64,000 nucleotides of DNA from Aquabacterium olei (lineage in GTDB: Bacteria; Pseudomonadota; Gammaproteobacteria; Burkholderiales; Burkholderiaceae_C). The translations under genes were made by a program, and so were the position numbers. The stretch covers positions 2,108,001 through 2,172,000 of the forward strand of contig NZ_CP029210.1 in the NCBI RefSeq assembly GCF_003100395.1, given 5' to 3'. The notes under the pieces are model-generated. The model worked only from the letters and a program-made list of their open reading frames with translations. It searched no databases and was not told the origin of the DNA. Of this stretch, positions 26,919-35,543 are shown piece by piece (within the stretch, counting starts at the first letter, position 1; every line of letters starts with the position of its first letter).

Positions 26919-27305
26919 CTCCGCGACGTCCTGACAGGCAATGCAGAGTTCCGCCTGAGGCAGGGCCTTGAGTCGGGCCACCCCGACCTCTTCACCACAT
27001 CCGGTACACCATCCATAGGTGCCATCGGCCATGCGCGCCAGCGCAGCGTCCACGGCCGCGAGTTCGGCGTCATCGTGGTGCAGCATGGCGATCACCTCGT
27101 CATCGGCTTCTGCCGCAGCCCCGCCTTCGACACCGGCCACGAACGTGTTCGCGGTGGCCGCATCTTCGGCCGCCAGGCGTGCGCGCAGCTGCCCTTCCCG
27201 CCCCAGCAGATCCATCCGGTGCGCCTGCAGGCGGGCCTTCAGTTCGCCGAGGGTGTCGACATCGAGTCCAGCTTGCGCGCGCAGCGGGGCTTCCACGGAA
27301 TTCAT
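26901..27305 (-). CDS. DksA/TraR-type zinc finger protein
   Basis: 134 residues. The C-terminal half carries the DksA-like TYGWCTGCGEEVGVARLKAL motif followed by LCIACQ, four cysteines that bind zinc. The N-terminal half is helical (GELKARLQAHRMDLLGREGQ), as in the coiled-coil tip that enters the RNA polymerase secondary channel. It is shorter than E. coli DksA (151), so a DksA paralogue or YbiI-like protein is possible. A good ribosome binding site (AGGAG) fixes the start. It diverges from ohrR across a 145-base gap. Confidence 0.85.
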   Translation of the reverse strand: MNSVEAPLRAQAGLDVDTLGELKARLQAHRMDLLGREGQLRARLAAEDAATANTFVAGVEGGAAAEADDEVIAMLHHDDAELAAVDAALARMADGTYGWCTGCGEEVGVARLKALPQAELCIACQDVAEHRRGH

Positions 27306-27438
27306 GCATGTCTCCTTGTGACGTGTCGGCTGGAACGCCGCGGCCATCCGGGCTGCGGCCAGCGCACCGTTCAGGATAGAAAGCTCGCAGCACCATCGCC
27401 TTGCTGCACGTCAACTGAGCACGCCTGCCGCGGGCGTC

Positions 27439-27444
27439 TACCAT
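27439..27444 (+). promoter_or_regulatory. Candidate -10 element (TACCAT) abutting the ohrR start
   Basis: TACCAT is followed by 6 bases and then the ohrR ATG at 27451. A weak TGAGCA lies 17 bases upstream (27416-27421). No ribosome binding site is present. If used, the ohrR mRNA would begin at its start codon. Confidence 0.35.
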
Positions 27445-27450
27445 GCGGCC

Positions 27451-27945
27451 ATGCCTGAGACCCGCCCATCGCCGCCCGAGCCCCGACCCGACACCGCACC
27501 CGACGCCCTGCTGTCGCTCGACAACCAGTTGTGCTTCTCGCTCTACGCCAGCTCGCTGGCCATGACGAAACTCTACAAGCCGCTGCTGTCCCCGCTCGGG
27601 CTGACCTACCCTCAGTACCTGGTCATGCTGGTGCTGTGGGAGCACGGGCGTCTCAGCGTCAACCAGATCGGCCACACGCTGCACCTCGATTCCGGCACGC
27701 TGACCCCGCTGCTCAAGCGCATGGCAAACGCCGGCCTGATCCTCCGACAGCGTGACCATGCTGACGAACGCCGCGTTCTGGTGGAGCCAACAGAAGCCGG
27801 GCGCACGCTCCAGCACGCTGCACAGGATGTGCCCCGCACGCTGCTGTGCCGGATGGGTCTTTCACCAGATGAAGTGGCCTCCCTGCAAGATACGTTGGGC
27901 AAGCTCCGTCAGCGCCTGCACGGCCTGCCGCCGGAACCCCTGTAG
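27451..27945 (+). CDS. ohrR: MarR-family organic peroxide sensor OhrR
   Basis: 164-residue winged-helix repressor. The core begins LDNQLCFSLYASSLAMTKLY, the OhrR signature with peroxide-sensing cysteine C28, and the helix-turn-helix lies in GRLSVNQIGHTLHLDSGTLT followed by the wing (RQRDHADERRVLVEPTEAG). Organic hydroperoxide oxidises C28 and releases DNA, inducing ohr. The ohr gene is 91 bases downstream in the same direction, the classical pairing. An extra ~22-residue Pro-rich N-terminus precedes the conserved core. Confidence 0.95.
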   Translation: MPETRPSPPEPRPDTAPDALLSLDNQLCFSLYASSLAMTKLYKPLLSPLGLTYPQYLVMLVLWEHGRLSVNQIGHTLHLDSGTLTPLLKRMANAGLILRQRDHADERRVLVEPTEAGRTLQHAAQDVPRTLLCRMGLSPDEVASLQDTLGKLRQRLHGLPPEPL

Positions 27946-28002
27946 GCACCGGGGGTTATGAAGGCGACGCGTGATACCACAGCGTCTTTACCGCAAAATA
28001 CA

Positions 28003-28012
28003 TTGCACGCAA
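28003..28012. promoter_or_regulatory. Candidate OhrR operator half-palindrome upstream of ohr
   Basis: TTGCACGCAA is an inverted repeat (TTGC, 2 bases, GCAA) inside the AT-rich region 25-34 bases before the ohr ATG, followed by an imperfect second TTAATTGC. The position suits repression by OhrR. Specificity is doubtful because the same decamer occurs at 6781-6790, far from any ohr gene. Confidence 0.35.
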
Positions 28013-28036
28013 CTTAATTGCCTGAAAGGAAAATCC

Positions 28037-28459
28037 ATGGCACTCGACAAAGTTCTCTACGTCGCCCACGCCACCTCGAGCGGTGGTCGCGACGGTCGCT
28101 CCGTGAGCGATGACGGTCATCTCGATGTCGCCCTCGCCCGGCCCAAGGAAATGGGCGGACAAGGCAACGGTACCAACCCGGAACAGCTGTTCGCCGCAGG
28201 GTACTCCGCCTGCTTCCTGGGCGCCATGGGTTTCGTCGCCGGGCAGCAGCGCAAGGCCCTGCCCGCGGGCACCGAGATCACTGCCGACGTCGGCATCGGG
28301 CCGATTCCGGCTGGCTTCGGCATCGAGGTCACGCTGAACATCACCCTGCCCGGCATGGACAGGACCGAGGCCCAGGCCCTGATCGATGCAGCCCATCAGG
28401 TGTGCCCCTACTCCAATGCCACCCGCGGCAACATCGACGTGCGCCTCGTGCTGCGCTGA
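28037..28459 (+). CDS. ohr: Organic hydroperoxide resistance protein Ohr
   Basis: 140-residue cytoplasmic thiol peroxidase of the OsmC/Ohr family that reduces organic and fatty-acid hydroperoxides with lipoylated partners. Both catalytic cysteines are present: C59 in GYSACFLGAM and C123 in HQVCPYSNATRGN, at the family's spacing. The start is the ATG after GAAAGGAAAATCC, a usable ribosome binding site, and gives the normal Ohr length. It lies downstream of ohrR and is presumably repressed by it. Confidence 0.97.
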   Translation: MALDKVLYVAHATSSGGRDGRSVSDDGHLDVALARPKEMGGQGNGTNPEQLFAAGYSACFLGAMGFVAGQQRKALPAGTEITADVGIGPIPAGFGIEVTLNITLPGMDRTEAQALIDAAHQVCPYSNATRGNIDVRLVLR

Positions 28460-28478
28460 GCACCTGACCCTTCGGCGC

Positions 28479-28506
28479 CCCGGTTTTCCGGCCAGTGAAA
28501 ACCGGG
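28479..28506 (+). terminator. Hairpin terminator-like element after ohr
   Basis: CCCGGTTTTC (28479-28488), 8-base loop, GAAAACCGGG (28497-28506): a perfect 10-pair stem 19 bases after the ohr stop. Only two T follow, so termination efficiency is uncertain. Confidence 0.6.
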
Positions 28507-28555
28507 TTGCACGGAGATTCGGTGCTAATCTCGCGTTATCACCGACTTTCCAAGG

Positions 28556-28584
28556 TTGACGTCCGGCGTCTTCCTGCCTACGCT
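28556..28584 (+). promoter_or_regulatory. Sigma-70-type promoter of the NlpC/P60 gene
   Basis: TTGACG (28556-28561), exactly 17 bases, TACGCT (28579-28584), then 8 bases to the ATG at 28593. This is the best-spaced promoter seen in the window. With no ribosome binding site and about one base of leader, the mRNA should be effectively leaderless. Confidence 0.65.
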
Positions 28585-28592
28585 TGCGCCCC

Positions 28593-29306
28593 ATGCGTTT
28601 TGAAATCCGCCCAGGTGGCGGCTCCTCTCCGGGTCTGCGTGCGCTGAAGCAACGCCTTGCTTCCCTGACCACCGTCGTCGCCCTGGTGCTCGTGTCGGTC
28701 ACGGCCTCGCTCACAGTGACCCCTGCATCGCACGCGCAGTCCATCGTGGCGCCTGCCCAGGCCGCCTCGGCGCCCGCGCGCACCGAGAGCGAAGACCCGG
28801 TCTCCCGCTTCCTGTCCGACCGAGGGCTCCTGCCCAATACCCGCCCGGTGGTCGACTTCGCCCAGCAAATGCGCGGCAAGGCCTCCGACATGGCATCCGA
28901 GCTCGTCCTCTCGGCCATGAACTTCCTCGGCGTGCCCTACCGTCGCGGCGGCCAATCGCGTGAGCAGGGCTTCGACTGCAGCGGCTTCACCCGCCACGTC
29001 TTCGAGAACAGCGTCGGCCTGATCCTGCCGCGCCGCGCCATCGAACAGGCCAACTCGCCCGACCTGATCCCCGTGCAGCAGAGCGAACTGAAGCCCGGCG
29101 ACCTTGTCTTCTTCAACACGCTGCGCCACACCTTCTCCCACGTCGGCATCTACATCGGTGACAACAAGTTCATCCATTCCCCGCGCGCCGGCGGTGCCGT
29201 GCGTGTCGAAGACATGCGCGTGAGCTACTGGCAGCAACGCTTCGATGGTGCCCGCCGGGCCCCCGCGATGGTGGCGCGTCCGCCAGGCATCGAAGCCCCT
29301 AAGTAA
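28593..29306 (+). CDS. Exported NlpC/P60 (C40) peptidoglycan hydrolase
   Basis: 237 residues. The N-terminal signal peptide has a basic segment, a hydrophobic core (TTVVALVLVSVTASL) and likely cleavage after residue 48 in SHA-QS. A short linker leads to the C40 peptidase domain with catalytic C129 (GFDCSGFTRHVF), H183 (FSHVGIYIGDNKF) and a third polar residue near H195 (IHSPRAGG). Such enzymes cut peptide stems in the periplasm. It stands between ohr and moaA with its own promoter. Confidence 0.92.
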   Translation: MRFEIRPGGGSSPGLRALKQRLASLTTVVALVLVSVTASLTVTPASHAQSIVAPAQAASAPARTESEDPVSRFLSDRGLLPNTRPVVDFAQQMRGKASDMASELVLSAMNFLGVPYRRGGQSREQGFDCSGFTRHVFENSVGLILPRRAIEQANSPDLIPVQQSELKPGDLVFFNTLRHTFSHVGIYIGDNKFIHSPRAGGAVRVEDMRVSYWQQRFDGARRAPAMVARPPGIEAPK

Positions 29307-29354
29307 GTCCGGCCTTGTGCCCGCGCATACCGGGTCACCCTGACCCGCGCCACA

Positions 29355-30503
29355 ATGTGCGCCATGCGTCTGCCAGACCCGCTTGTCGCCCCACGCCGCA
29401 CCATCCCGCTTGTGCCCGACGCTCCGGATGCAGGCCGGGTGCTGCCCCTGCCCCCGCGTGAGCGGGCCGGCATCGCCGTCAACGGTGCACTGACCGACAC
29501 CCGAGGCCGCGCACTGCGCGATCTGCGCATCTCCGTGACCGACCGGTGCAACTTCCGCTGCGGCTACTGCATGCCGCGCGAAGCCTTTGGCCGCGACCAC
29601 GCTTTCCTGCCGCAAGGCGCCCTGCTGAGCTTCGAAGAAATCACCCGCAGTGCGCAGCTGTTCCTGTCGCTGGGCGTCCGCACATTGCGCCTCACTGGCG
29701 GGGAACCCCTGCTGCGCAAGGATCTCGAGCGCCTGGTGGCCCAACTGGCCGGCCTGAAGACGATCGAGGGCACGCCGCCCGACATCGCCCTCACCACCAA
29801 CGGCTCCCTGCTGCGTCGAAAGGCGCAAGCCCTTCGTGACGCTGGCCTTCGCCGCGTGACGGTCAGCCTCGATGCACTGGATCCGAGCCTTTTTGCCCGC
29901 ATGAGCGACAGCGCGATCACCGTGCATGAAGTGCTCGACGGCATCGATGCCGCCCGCGAGGCCGGCCTCGGCCCCGTCAAAGTCAACATGGTGGTCCAGC
30001 GCGGCATCAACGACACCGAGGTCGTGTCCATGGCACGCCACTTCCGCCACAGCGGGGTCGAGCTCCGTTTCATCGAGTTCATGGACGTGGGCAAGACCAA
30101 CGCCTGGCAGCGGGATGTCGTCCTTGCGTCCGATGCCGTGCGCGCCCGCATTGCGGCCGAATGGCCTCTTCAACCCGCCGAAGCGCCGCGCCCTGGCGCC
30201 ACGGCCGAGCGCTGGGCCTACGCCGATGGCGCGGGGCATGTCGGTTTCATTTCGAGCGTCACCGCCCCCTTCTGCGGCGACTGCACCCGGCTGCGCCTCT
30301 CGACCGACGGCCGCCTCTACACCTGCCTGTTCGCGGACCGCGGCCATGATCTGCGCGCCCTGCTGCGCGGGGGCGAGCCGGATGACGCCATCCGCGATCG
30401 ACTGACTGCACTGTGGCAGCAGCGCAGCGACCGCTACTCGGAACTGCGCGGCCGCGCACCGGCCGCCCCTGAACGCATTGAAATGAGCTTCATCGGTGGC
30501 TGA
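29355..30503 (+). CDS. moaA: GTP 3',8-cyclase MoaA
   Basis: Radical-SAM enzyme for the first step of molybdenum cofactor synthesis. 382 residues. The N-terminal [4Fe-4S] motif is [12 protein letters not shown] (CxxxCxxC), the C-terminal cluster cysteines are in [20 protein letters not shown], and the protein ends FIGG, the essential Gly-Gly. Two ATGs are possible, here and at 29364; neither has a ribosome binding site. A CACAAT hexamer at 29351-29356 would favour the second as a leaderless start. mobA overlaps its end by 8 bases. Confidence 0.96.
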   Translation: MCAMRLPDPLVAPRRTIPLVPDAPDAGRVLPLPPRERAGIAVNGALTDTRGRALRDLRISVTDRCNFRCGYCMPREAFGRDHAFLPQGALLSFEEITRSAQLFLSLGVRTLRLTGGEPLLRKDLERLVAQLAGLKTIEGTPPDIALTTNGSLLRRKAQALRDAGLRRVTVSLDALDPSLFARMSDSAITVHEVLDGIDAAREAGLGPVKVNMVVQRGINDTEVVSMARHFRHSGVELRFIEFMDVGKTNAWQRDVVLASDAVRARIAAEWPLQPAEAPRPGATAERWAYADGAGHVGFISSVTAPFCGDCTRLRLSTDGRLYTCLFADRGHDLRALLRGGEPDDAIRDRLTALWQQRSDRYSELRGRAPAAPERIEMSFIGG

Positions 30504-31155
30504 ACGGATCGTGGCGTGTGCCGGCTGGCTGCTGGCGGGGGGAGAGGGCCGACGTGTCGGCGGCCAGGACAAGGGACTGCTTCCGTGGCGGGGTCGCCCC
30601 ATGGGTGACCACGTTCTGGCCGCGATGGCACCGCAGGTAGGCGGGCTGGGCATCGTCGCCAATCGGCATGCAGACCGCTACCGCGCCCTCCTGACGCACC
30701 ACGCGTCAGGCACCGCCCATCCCGTGGCAGAACCGCCGGCACCGACCTCGTTGGGCGTCCACGCCGACGATCCCGGGCTCCCGCCCTTCAGCGGTCCGCT
30801 GGCCGGCATGCTCACCGCGATGACCGCGACGCCCCAGGAATGGATCTGGTTTCTGCCATGCGACATGCCGCGCCTTCCGGGTGACGTGCTTGCGACATTG
30901 TGGCGCGCAGCGCACCGGGATGGGGCAGACGTGGCTGTACCATGCACACCCGACGGCTTGGACGGCTCGCGCCACCACTGGGTGTGCGCGCTGATGCACA
31001 AGCGCGTGCTCCCGACGCTGCAGACCGCCTTCATCTCGGGGGAACGCAAAGTCGGGCATCTGATTGCCAGATGCAAATGGACCAGCGTATCCTTTGCCGA
31101 CGCGGCAGGATTCGCGAACTTCAACACCCTGGAGACTGAGCATGGTGGTGACTGA
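30496..31155 (+). CDS. mobA: Molybdenum cofactor guanylyltransferase MobA
   Basis: Joins GMP to molybdopterin to form the bis-MGD cofactor. 219 residues with the nucleotide-binding start [19 protein letters not shown], a substrate loop around [13 protein letters not shown], and the metal-binding [10 protein letters not shown] motif. The start is GTG, overlapping the moaA stop, so the two are translationally coupled. This pairing, with mogA elsewhere in the window, implies molybdoenzymes of the DMSO-reductase type in the cell. Confidence 0.93.
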   Translation: MAERIVACAGWLLAGGEGRRVGGQDKGLLPWRGRPMGDHVLAAMAPQVGGLGIVANRHADRYRALLTHHASGTAHPVAEPPAPTSLGVHADDPGLPPFSGPLAGMLTAMTATPQEWIWFLPCDMPRLPGDVLATLWRAAHRDGADVAVPCTPDGLDGSRHHWVCALMHKRVLPTLQTAFISGERKVGHLIARCKWTSVSFADAAGFANFNTLETEHGGD

Positions 31156-31687
31156 TTCACCAGTGCGCTTGTCGCGGATCGCCCCCGCCGACCTGAGCGC
31201 TTACAAGAACCTGCGTGATGAAGGTCTCCGCCTCTATCCCGATGCCTTCGACGCCGACATCGAAAGCGAACAGGCCCGGCCGCCCGAGAGCTACCTCGGC
31301 AAGCTGGGCCTCACCGAACCCCTGGGCGGGACGTTCCTGATCGGTGCCTGGGAAGGCCGGGACATGATCGGCATGGTCGGGCTGGAGCGCCAGTCCCTCC
31401 ACAAGCTCAGACACTGTGCCGAGCTCAACAGCATGATGGTCCGACCCTCGCACACCGGCAAGGGCGTCGGCATCGCGCTGGTCGAAGCCGCCGTGGCCGA
31501 AGCCCGCAAGGCCATCGGCCTGGAACAGATCGTCCTGCGCGTCAGCACCGCCAGCACATCGGCCATCAATCTGTACGAGCGCGCAGGCTTCCGCGGCTGC
31601 GGCGTCCTGCCCCACGCAATCCGTCTGGTCGACGCGCCGGGCCAGATCCGCTACTTCGACAAGCTCACCATGGTGCTCGTGCTCTGA
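31142..31687 (+). CDS. GNAT-family N-acetyltransferase
   Basis: 181 residues with the GNAT fold. The acetyl-CoA loop is visible in LNSMMVRPSHTGKGVGIALV (the Q/RxxGxG/A region), followed by EAAVAEARKAIGLEQIVLRV and the C-terminal SAINLYERAGFRGCGVLP. The substrate, a protein N-terminus or small amine, cannot be told. The ATG is preceded by GGAGA and lies inside the mobA end (14-base overlap), so it belongs to the moaA-mobA transcript even though a link to molybdenum is not evident. Confidence 0.88.
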   Translation: MVVTDSPVRLSRIAPADLSAYKNLRDEGLRLYPDAFDADIESEQARPPESYLGKLGLTEPLGGTFLIGAWEGRDMIGMVGLERQSLHKLRHCAELNSMMVRPSHTGKGVGIALVEAAVAEARKAIGLEQIVLRVSTASTSAINLYERAGFRGCGVLPHAIRLVDAPGQIRYFDKLTMVLVL

Positions 31688-31710
31688 GCACCACCGCCAG
31701 CGAGCCCGGG

Positions 31711-31730
31711 CCTCAACGGGCCTCAACGGG
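31711..31730. repeat. Tandem 10-base direct repeat at the rnhA stop codon
   Basis: CCTCAACGGG occurs twice in a row. The rnhA stop codon (TCA on this strand) is in the second copy. It looks like a small local duplication and no function is evident. Confidence 0.7.
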
Positions 31731-32172
31731 CCTCGGCTGCGCCCCGGTTTGCCAGGCCGTCGGCGCGCTCGTTGCCCGGGTCGCCGTTGTGGCCGCGCAC
31801 CCAGCGCCAGTCCACGTCGTGCTGGGCCGCCATGGCTTCCAGCTCACGCCACAACTCGGCGTTCTTCACCGGCTTGTTGTCAGCGGTCTTCCAGCCCCGG
31901 CGCTTCCAGCCGTGTATCCATTCGGTGATGCCTTTGCGCACGTATTCGCTGTCGGTGTAGATCACCACCTTGCAGCGCCGCTTGAGCGACTTCAGCGTCT
32001 CGATCACCGCCGTCAGTTCCATGCGGTTGTTCGTCGTGTTCAACTCGCCGCCCCACATTTCCCGTTCGTGCGGGCCGCTCACCATCCACACCCCCCAGCC
32101 ACCTCGGCCCGGGTTGCCCTTGCAGGCCCCATCGGTATAGGCCACCACTGCAGGTGCTGCCGTTTCAGTCAT
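31723..32172 (-). CDS. rnhA: Ribonuclease HI
   Basis: Cuts RNA in RNA:DNA hybrids, for example R-loops and primers. 149 residues, the normal length. The catalytic acidic residues are D14 ([11 protein letters not shown]), E52 ([13 protein letters not shown]), D74 (YTDSEYV) and D138 ([10 protein letters not shown]), and the basic handle KRRGWKT is present. Its ATG overlaps the stop of the upstream methyltransferase gene by 4 bases, the same gene pair as yafS-rnhA of E. coli. Confidence 0.97.
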   Translation of the reverse strand: MTETAAPAVVAYTDGACKGNPGRGGWGVWMVSGPHEREMWGGELNTTNNRMELTAVIETLKSLKRRCKVVIYTDSEYVRKGITEWIHGWKRRGWKTADNKPVKNAELWRELEAMAAQHDVDWRWVRGHNGDPGNERADGLANRGAAEAR

Positions 32173-32999
32173 CCATTCACATCCTGTTGATACGGTGCCC
32201 GCACCGGATGGCGCTGGGTCACCACGGCCGGTTGCGCCGCAGCGGGCAACCGGGTCTTGCGGATCTTGCCCACGAGGTGCATGCCGCGCACCCGCTTGAC
32301 GGCCACCACGACGTACACGGCGCCGAGCACCGGCCACCAGCGTTCGCCAGCGCGCTCCATCCACGCGAGCCGCTGCCACCAGGCTTCGGTGCCAACCATG
32401 GGGCGCCAGCAACCGAAGCTGCCCGTCTCGACTTCGAGGTCGAGCAGACGCAGCCAGTCGCGCAGGCGCCAGTAGCCGATGAACTCGCCCTGTGGCAGCA
32501 CCTTGGCCGAGGCACCCCGGCCACGTCCCATGCGCTGGCGCGTGCCCCACAGGCTCATCGGGTTGAAGCCGATGATGAGCGCCTTGCCCTCGGGCACCAG
32601 CACGCGCTCCACCTCACGCAGCGTGTCGTGCGGATCGCGTGCCAACTCCAGGGCGTGTGGCAACACCACCAGATCGAGGCTGTTGCTGGCAAACGGCAGC
32701 GACTCGAAATCGCACCGCAGGCCGAGCGGCGCACTCGACAGCGAAGGCCCCTCTTCCAGCGGTGAGGCGTTCGAGGCCGGCGACCACCGCTGGTACGCTG
32801 CGTCGAGAGCCAGCCAACGATGGGGCATGCGATTGGTGCGCAGGCCGTCCAGTTCCGGCAGCCCGAGCTGCAAGGCATGGAAGCCGAACATGTCGCTCAC
32901 CAGCGCATCGATGCGGGCCTGCTCCCACGCCAGCAGGGCCTGACCGCTCGGCAGGCCCAACCAGGGGTGCAACTCTATAATCGGCCCGACTTTCGACAT
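32169..32999 (-). CDS. Class I SAM-dependent methyltransferase (YafS-like)
   Basis: 276 residues. The methyltransferase type 11 core shows [20 protein letters not shown] and [20 protein letters not shown], while the glycine-rich SAM loop is less typical. The C-terminus has basic and hydrophobic stretches. The substrate is unknown. It lies between rnhA and a divergent gloB, as yafS does in E. coli, which is the best clue to family. Its ATG overlaps the gloB ATG on the other strand within one CATG. Confidence 0.85.
   Translation of the reverse strand: MSKVGPIIELHPWLGLPSGQALLAWEQARIDALVSDMFGFHALQLGLPELDGLRTNRMPHRWLALDAAYQRWSPASNASPLEEGPSLSSAPLGLRCDFESLPFASNSLDLVVLPHALELARDPHDTLREVERVLVPEGKALIIGFNPMSLWGTRQRMGRGRGASAKVLPQGEFIGYWRLRDWLRLLDLEVETGSFGCWRPMVGTEAWWQRLAWMERAGERWWPVLGAVYVVVAVKRVRGMHLVGKIRKTRLPAAAQPAVVTQRHPVRAPYQQDVNG
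32976..32981 (+). promoter_or_regulatory. Candidate -10 element (TATAAT) of gloB inside the methyltransferase gene
   Basis: A perfect TATAAT lies 16 bases before the gloB ATG, within the first codons of the opposite-strand gene. The -35 region is poor. Because the divergent start codons overlap, each gene's promoter must lie inside the other gene. Confidence 0.45.
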
Positions 33000-33774
33000 G
33001 AAACTTTCAGCCCTGCCCGCCTTCGCCGACAACTACATCTGGATGCTGCACGATGGCCGCAAGGCCGTGGTGGTGGATCCGGGAGAGGCCGCGCCGGTGC
33101 AGGACGCCTTGCAGCGCCTGGGCTTGACCCTGGCCGCCATTCTAGTGACGCATCGCCACGCCGACCATGTCGGCGGTCTGGCAGCGCTGCAGACCGGGGA
33201 GATCCCCGTGTACGGCCCGCGACACGAGGCCATTCCCGGTGTGACGCATGCAGTGGCCGGTGGTGAGGACATCGAGGCCCTGGGGGCGCGCTTTCAGGTC
33301 ATCAACGCGCCGGGGCACACAGCCGGTCACGTGCTTTACATGCTGCCCGACGGGCTGGATGAGCTGACCCCCTCGCCTGTAGCCTTCGTCGGCGATACAC
33401 TGTTTTCCGCGGGTTGCGGGCGCGTGTTCGATGGCACGATGACCCAACTGCAACACAGCGTCGCCCAGATGGCCCGGTGGCCCGACTCGACCGTGCTGTG
33501 TCCCGCCCACGAGTACACGCTCGGCAATCTGCGTTTCGCGCAGGCGGTCGAACCCGATAACGAAGACATCCGGGGCCATCTGGCCCATTGCCAAGGTCTG
33601 CGCGCGCAGGACCTGCCCACCCTGCCCACCACGGTGCATCTGGAACGGAAGATCAACCCCTTCCTGCGGTGCACCGAGGCGGCGGTCATCCAGGCTGCAC
33701 GCCATCACGGCGCCCTGGATGACAGCCCCGAGGCGGTCTTTGCCGCGCTTCGCCTGTGGAAAAACACCTTCTGA
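32998..33774 (+). CDS. gloB: Hydroxyacylglutathione hydrolase (glyoxalase II)
   Basis: Hydrolyses S-lactoylglutathione to lactate and glutathione in methylglyoxal detoxification. 258 residues of the metallo-beta-lactamase fold with the di-metal motif THRHADH (51-57), further metal ligands in HTAGHV and VGDTLFSAGCGRVF, and the C-terminal glutathione-binding domain (HEYTLGNLRFAQAVEPDN, then ERKINPFLRC). The N-terminus KLSALPAFADNYIW is typical. mltD follows after 2 bases, the same order as in E. coli. Confidence 0.96.
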   Translation: MKLSALPAFADNYIWMLHDGRKAVVVDPGEAAPVQDALQRLGLTLAAILVTHRHADHVGGLAALQTGEIPVYGPRHEAIPGVTHAVAGGEDIEALGARFQVINAPGHTAGHVLYMLPDGLDELTPSPVAFVGDTLFSAGCGRVFDGTMTQLQHSVAQMARWPDSTVLCPAHEYTLGNLRFAQAVEPDNEDIRGHLAHCQGLRAQDLPTLPTTVHLERKINPFLRCTEAAVIQAARHHGALDDSPEAVFAALRLWKNTF

Positions 33775-33776
33775 CG

Positions 33777-35507
33777 ATGACGATCGCCTCTCCCTTGCAC
33801 CGCGGCCTGCGCCTGGCGCTGACGCTGCTGGCTTCGGCCAGCCTGTGGGCATGCAGCAGCACCCCCACCGACCCGCGCATGGCCGAACTGAGCCTGCGCA
33901 CCTCTGACCACCTGCAACCCCGCCCGGCTGATGCACGGCAGCCCGGCCTTCCCCGACTTGACGTCGCCGGCGGCACGGTGGCCACGCCCTCGCCTCTGCG
34001 GCCTGCCGTCACGCTGCAGCAGGCCCGTCCGGCGGAGGACGAAGGCAAGGATGCGGTCGGGATGGCGACCGATCCCCTGAGCCCGGATACCACCGTCGAC
34101 CTGGACGACAGCGGCGCCACGCAGGATCTCTGGAGCCGCATCCGCAAGGGTTTCACCCTACCCGAACTCGATTCCGATCTTGTGGCCGAGCACCGTCGCT
34201 GGTACACAGCCCGGCCGGACTACGTGCAGCGAATGACCGACCGGGGCAGCCGCTACCTTTTCCATGTTGTCGAGGAAATCGAGCGGCGCGGCATGCCGAT
34301 GGAACTGGCCCTGCTGCCTTTCATCGAGAGCGCCTTCAATCCGCAGGCCATGTCCAGCGCCCGTGCATCCGGCATGTGGCAGTTCATGCCCGCCACGGGC
34401 AAGGACTTCCGCCTGAAGCAGAACCTGTTCCGCGACGACCGCCGTGACGTGCTCGCCTCCACGCGGGCGGCGCTGGATTACCTGCAACGCCTGCACCGCA
34501 TGTTCGGTGACTGGCAGCTGGCCCTGGCGGCGTACAACTGGGGCGAAGGCAATGTGCAGCGGGCCATCGCCCGCAATCAGCGCCAGGGCCTGCCGACCGA
34601 CTACCTCAGCCTCAGCATGCCGGTCGAGACCCGACACTATGTGCCCAAGCTGTATGCGGTGCGGCAACTCGTCGCCCAGCCGGAGGCGTACAACCTGACG
34701 CTGACGCCGGTCGACAACCACCCCTATTTCGTCAGCGTGCCGATCCAGCGGGACATGGACGTGAACCTGGCCGCACGGCTGGCCGGCCTGCCCATCGAGG
34801 AGTTCAAGGCACTCAACCCGTCCCTGAACAAGCCGGTGATCCTCGCGGCCGGTACACCGCAGTTGCTGCTGCCCTACGACAACGCCAGCCTGTTCGTGCA
34901 CAACCTGAAGGCCCACAAGGGCCGCCTGGCCAGCTGGACCGCGTGGGTGGTGCCCCGCACCATGCGCCCGACGGACGCGGCGCGCGAAGTCGGCATGCCC
35001 GAATCCAGCCTGCGCGAGCTCAACCACATCCCGCCGAAGATGCTGGTGAAGGCCGGCTCGACGTTGCTGGTGCCGCGTTCCGAGCAGCGCATGCAGGACG
35101 TGTCCGAGGTGCTGGCCGACAACGCCATGATGACGCTGGCCCCCGACGTGCCCCCGTTGCGTCGCATCAGCGTCAAGGCCGGCAAGCGGGACACGGTGGC
35201 CTCGCTGGCGCGGCGCTACAAGGTCGCACCGCAGCAAGTGGCCCAATGGAACAAGGTGGCCGCCAGCGCCACCTTCCGCAAGGGTCAGACGATCGCGATC
35301 TATGTGCCGGCTGCCCGTGCGGACAGCAAGCGTGCGGTGTCGACAGTGGCTTCGGCATCGAAGAGCAAGACCGGCAAGAAGGCCGTGGTGGTGGCCAGCA
35401 ACCGGGTCAGCAAGTCGGAGAGCCGTGGCAACCGCAACGCTGCCGGTTCCAGCCGCAACACGCCTCGCAGCAGCAAGACCAAGGTCCGCGTCGCCAGCGC
35501 CCGCTGA
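33777..35507 (+). CDS. mltD: Membrane-bound lytic murein transglycosylase D-like lipoprotein
   Basis: 576 residues. The lipoprotein signal has lipobox LWAC (C26), so it is probably anchored to the outer membrane. The transglycosylase domain (about 150-280) carries the catalytic Glu in LLPFIESAFNPQAMS, then ARASGMWQFMPATGKDF and LALAAYNWGEGNVQRA. Two LysM-like peptidoglycan-binding repeats follow (around 390-435 and 460-510), then a Ser/Lys/Arg-rich tail. It cuts glycan strands to 1,6-anhydro ends. It lies 2 bases after gloB. Confidence 0.94.
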   Translation: MTIASPLHRGLRLALTLLASASLWACSSTPTDPRMAELSLRTSDHLQPRPADARQPGLPRLDVAGGTVATPSPLRPAVTLQQARPAEDEGKDAVGMATDPLSPDTTVDLDDSGATQDLWSRIRKGFTLPELDSDLVAEHRRWYTARPDYVQRMTDRGSRYLFHVVEEIERRGMPMELALLPFIESAFNPQAMSSARASGMWQFMPATGKDFRLKQNLFRDDRRDVLASTRAALDYLQRLHRMFGDWQLALAAYNWGEGNVQRAIARNQRQGLPTDYLSLSMPVETRHYVPKLYAVRQLVAQPEAYNLTLTPVDNHPYFVSVPIQRDMDVNLAARLAGLPIEEFKALNPSLNKPVILAAGTPQLLLPYDNASLFVHNLKAHKGRLASWTAWVVPRTMRPTDAAREVGMPESSLRELNHIPPKMLVKAGSTLLVPRSEQRMQDVSEVLADNAMMTLAPDVPPLRRISVKAGKRDTVASLARRYKVAPQQVAQWNKVAASATFRKGQTIAIYVPAARADSKRAVSTVASASKSKTGKKAVVVASNRVSKSESRGNRNAAGSSRNTPRSSKTKVRVASAR

Positions 35508-35518
35508 GTCCACTGACC

Positions 35519-35534
35519 GCCCTCTCCCGAGGGC
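35519..35534. terminator. Hairpin between convergent mltD and recR
   Basis: GCCCTC, TCCC loop, GAGGGC: six pairs in the 36-base gap between the two stops. There is no clear T tract. It could serve both strands. Confidence 0.45.
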
Positions 35535-35543
35535 AGGCCGGCC

